The notes below the pieces were generated by a model that saw nothing but the letters and a program-made list of their open reading frames with translations, did not search any database and was not told the origin of the DNA. Positions 63,026 to 64,000 of a stretch of 64,000 nt of DNA are shown here, one piece after another. Both the position numbers and the translations under genes were made by a program. Position 1 is the stretch's first letter, and the number at the start of each line of letters is the position of its first letter. The stretch is taken from assembly GCF_014202505.1 (NCBI RefSeq), contig NZ_JACHGW010000002.1:248001-312000 (forward strand), in the 5' to 3' direction. Source of the stretch: Armatimonas rosea (GTDB taxonomy: Bacteria; Armatimonadota; Armatimonadia; Armatimonadales; Armatimonadaceae).

Positions 63026-64000
63026 GCTTTTTCCTCCAGAGCAGCGAGCGCGGGGAGCTCCTCGGCGGCCACCACCCCATGGAAGCGTGGGGTGTAGCCA
63101 TTGGTGAGGAGCCGCCGTGCCCGCGCGACACTCTCCTCGACCGGCGTGTCGGGCGAGGCGACTAGGACCAGGCCTCCCGCGAGCCGCTCCAGCGGGCTGA
63201 CCGTGCGGACATTCCAGACCGCTGGGCCTGCGAGCAAGATCAGGTCATTGCCAGCGGCGGCGAGGTTCGCGAGCTGCTGGGGAAGCTCCGCCAGCGATGC
63301 GCCATCGACCTCCAGCTGGGCCACTTTGACACCGTCTTGTCCCAGGACCTTCGCCACCTGTGCGGCCAGGGTCGCCGTGCGGTTGTCGGAGCGCACCCCG
63401 AGCAGGAGGCGCACCGGAACCGGCTCGCCGGGCTCGCGGTGGGCCAGCCAGTAGCCGATCTCCCGGAGCCGGTCTTCGTCGCGCGCCGTTAAGTGCTCGG
63501 TCTGGGCCGTGGGCGCGGTTCCCAGGAGCGGAATCCCCCCGACCAGCGGGAGCGCCGGCAGGGGCTCGTCGAAGTACGGCAGCTCGGGCGCGGCGGGCTT
63601 GTTGGAGAAGTACTCCGCCAGGAGCGAGAGACCAATTCCCAGAAAGAGCCCTAGAAAGACCGAGAGGATCGTGTTGAGCAGCGGCTTGGGCGAGAGCGGG
63701 ATATCGGGCTTGCGTCCCCAGTCGATCACGCGCACATTGGGCTGTCCGGTCGCTTCTTTGAGGGTCGCGGCGATCAGGCCGGTCTGGGCGGTCTTATCCG
63801 CCTCGGCGGCGGCTTCGAAGGCGGTGCGGAGGGTTAGGTACTGGAACTGCTTGTCGGCGAGGCCGGTCTGCTCTCTCTCCAGCGCATCGAGGAGCTTTTG
63901 GGTCTCGTTGATCGTCGTGCGGACCGTGGTCAGGCTGGTCTTGGCGCGGAGGAGCTCGCTCTGGATATTGGTGAAGTCCGGGTTCCGCCCGACATTCTTG
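63022..64000 (-). CDS. GumC/Wzz-type chain-length protein with degenerate kinase domain (3' part)
   Basis: The frame is open to the right edge; about 325 C-terminal residues are present. First a coiled coil (TNIQSELLRAKTSLTTVRTTINETQKLLDALE), then RVIDWGRKPDIPLSPKPLLNTILSVFLGLFLGIGLSL, the Pro-rich second membrane segment of PCP/GumC proteins. The cytoplasmic tail aligns to a BY-kinase (Wzc) domain, but the P-loop position reads LGVRSDNRTATLAAQVA, without GKT/S, and no Tyr cluster follows. It probably controls glycan length without kinase activity. Confidence 0.86.
   Translation of the reverse strand, partial: KNVGRNPDFTNIQSELLRAKTSLTTVRTTINETQKLLDALEREQTGLADKQFQYLTLRTAFEAAAEADKTAQTGLIAATLKEATGQPNVRVIDWGRKPDIPLSPKPLLNTILSVFLGLFLGIGLSLLAEYFSNKPAAPELPYFDEPLPALPLVGGIPLLGTAPTAQTEHLTARDEDRLREIGYWLAHREPGEPVPVRLLLGVRSDNRTATLAAQVAKVLGQDGVKVAQLEVDGASLAELPQQLANLAAAGNDLILLAGPAVWNVRTVSPLERLAGGLVLVASPDTPVEESVARARRLLTNGYTPRFHGVVAAEELPALAALEEKA

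Noticed and set aside
61862-63097. A 411-codon plus-strand frame
   Set aside because: Antisense to the wza-like gene, with no recognisable domain.

Overview
The window is about 62% GC, densely coded on both strands, and reads as chromosomal DNA of a free-living, Gram-negative-type polysaccharide degrader. An Armatimonadota (Armatimonas-like) bacterium is my best inference. It rests on the mix of PEP-CTERM and DUF1501 proteins, Tat-exported glycosidases, SARP/AfsR-type regulators, an outer-membrane barrel and Wza/Wzt export genes, not on any marker phylogeny. No gap longer than about 270 bases lacks a gene, apart from the tRNA cluster at 50086-50359.

Layout. 1-5111: 5' end of a DUF5060 glycosidase, RadC, a giant repeat-rich outer-membrane protein, a small secreted protein and a small membrane protein. 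5249-11929: ECF sigma factor with its partner, a DUF4380-pnuC-nadR salvage cluster, a thioredoxin-like protein, two methyltransferases and recF. 11971-23812: GH106 rhamnosidase, two GGDEF cyclases, a GH65/95-like hydrolase, a transglycosylase/C39 fusion, Bpt, a PEP-CTERM protein and a D-aminoacylase-like hydrolase. 23857-28066: an AfsR-like regulator, an unknown AT-rich gene and a short SARP-like protein. 28071-33383: LolA-like protein, then the yggS-sepF-proC-nagZ operon and a GH144-like glucanase. 33370-38294: ftsH, ispH and a DUF1963 gene. 38395-50016: GH29 fucosidase, ABC exporter, DUF1080, GNAT, DUF1152, M42 peptidase, lexA, AEC carrier, DUF1501 and a 33-residue Gly-rich peptide. 50086-50359: tRNA-Gly(GCC), tRNA-Gly(UCC), tRNA-Ala(UGC). 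50363-54041: VOC, BON-like, two small membrane proteins, GH172, a degenerate receiver and a Uma2 nuclease-fold protein. 54061-64000: a mostly overlapping exopolysaccharide operon (GT2, GT4, tandem GT4, coiled-coil protein, FkbM-like, Wzt, Wza, GumC).

Two genome-wide traits stand out. First, on both strands many genes have a TATAAT-like hexamer ending 5-7 bases before the start codon, the signature of leaderless mRNAs; several starts below are chosen on that basis. Second, several families of short palindromic repeats are scattered between genes and also inside or at the ends of reading frames (GH106, GH144, IspH, GNAT, DUF1501, GT2), where they contribute residues or stop codons. One family has an 8-bp stem, an ACGAG loop and a conserved tail, arranged as inverted pairs like REP/BIME elements. 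No REP-associated transposase lies in the window.

Functionally the window combines plant-type glycan breakdown (rhamnose, fucose, beta-1,2-glucan, fructan/arabinan), wall recycling and division, NAD salvage, c-di-GMP signalling and polysaccharide export. The most opaque region is 23857-28066: two SARP-type regulators flank an unrecognised protein ending in a DnaJ-like CxxCxGxG motif, within a compositional island.
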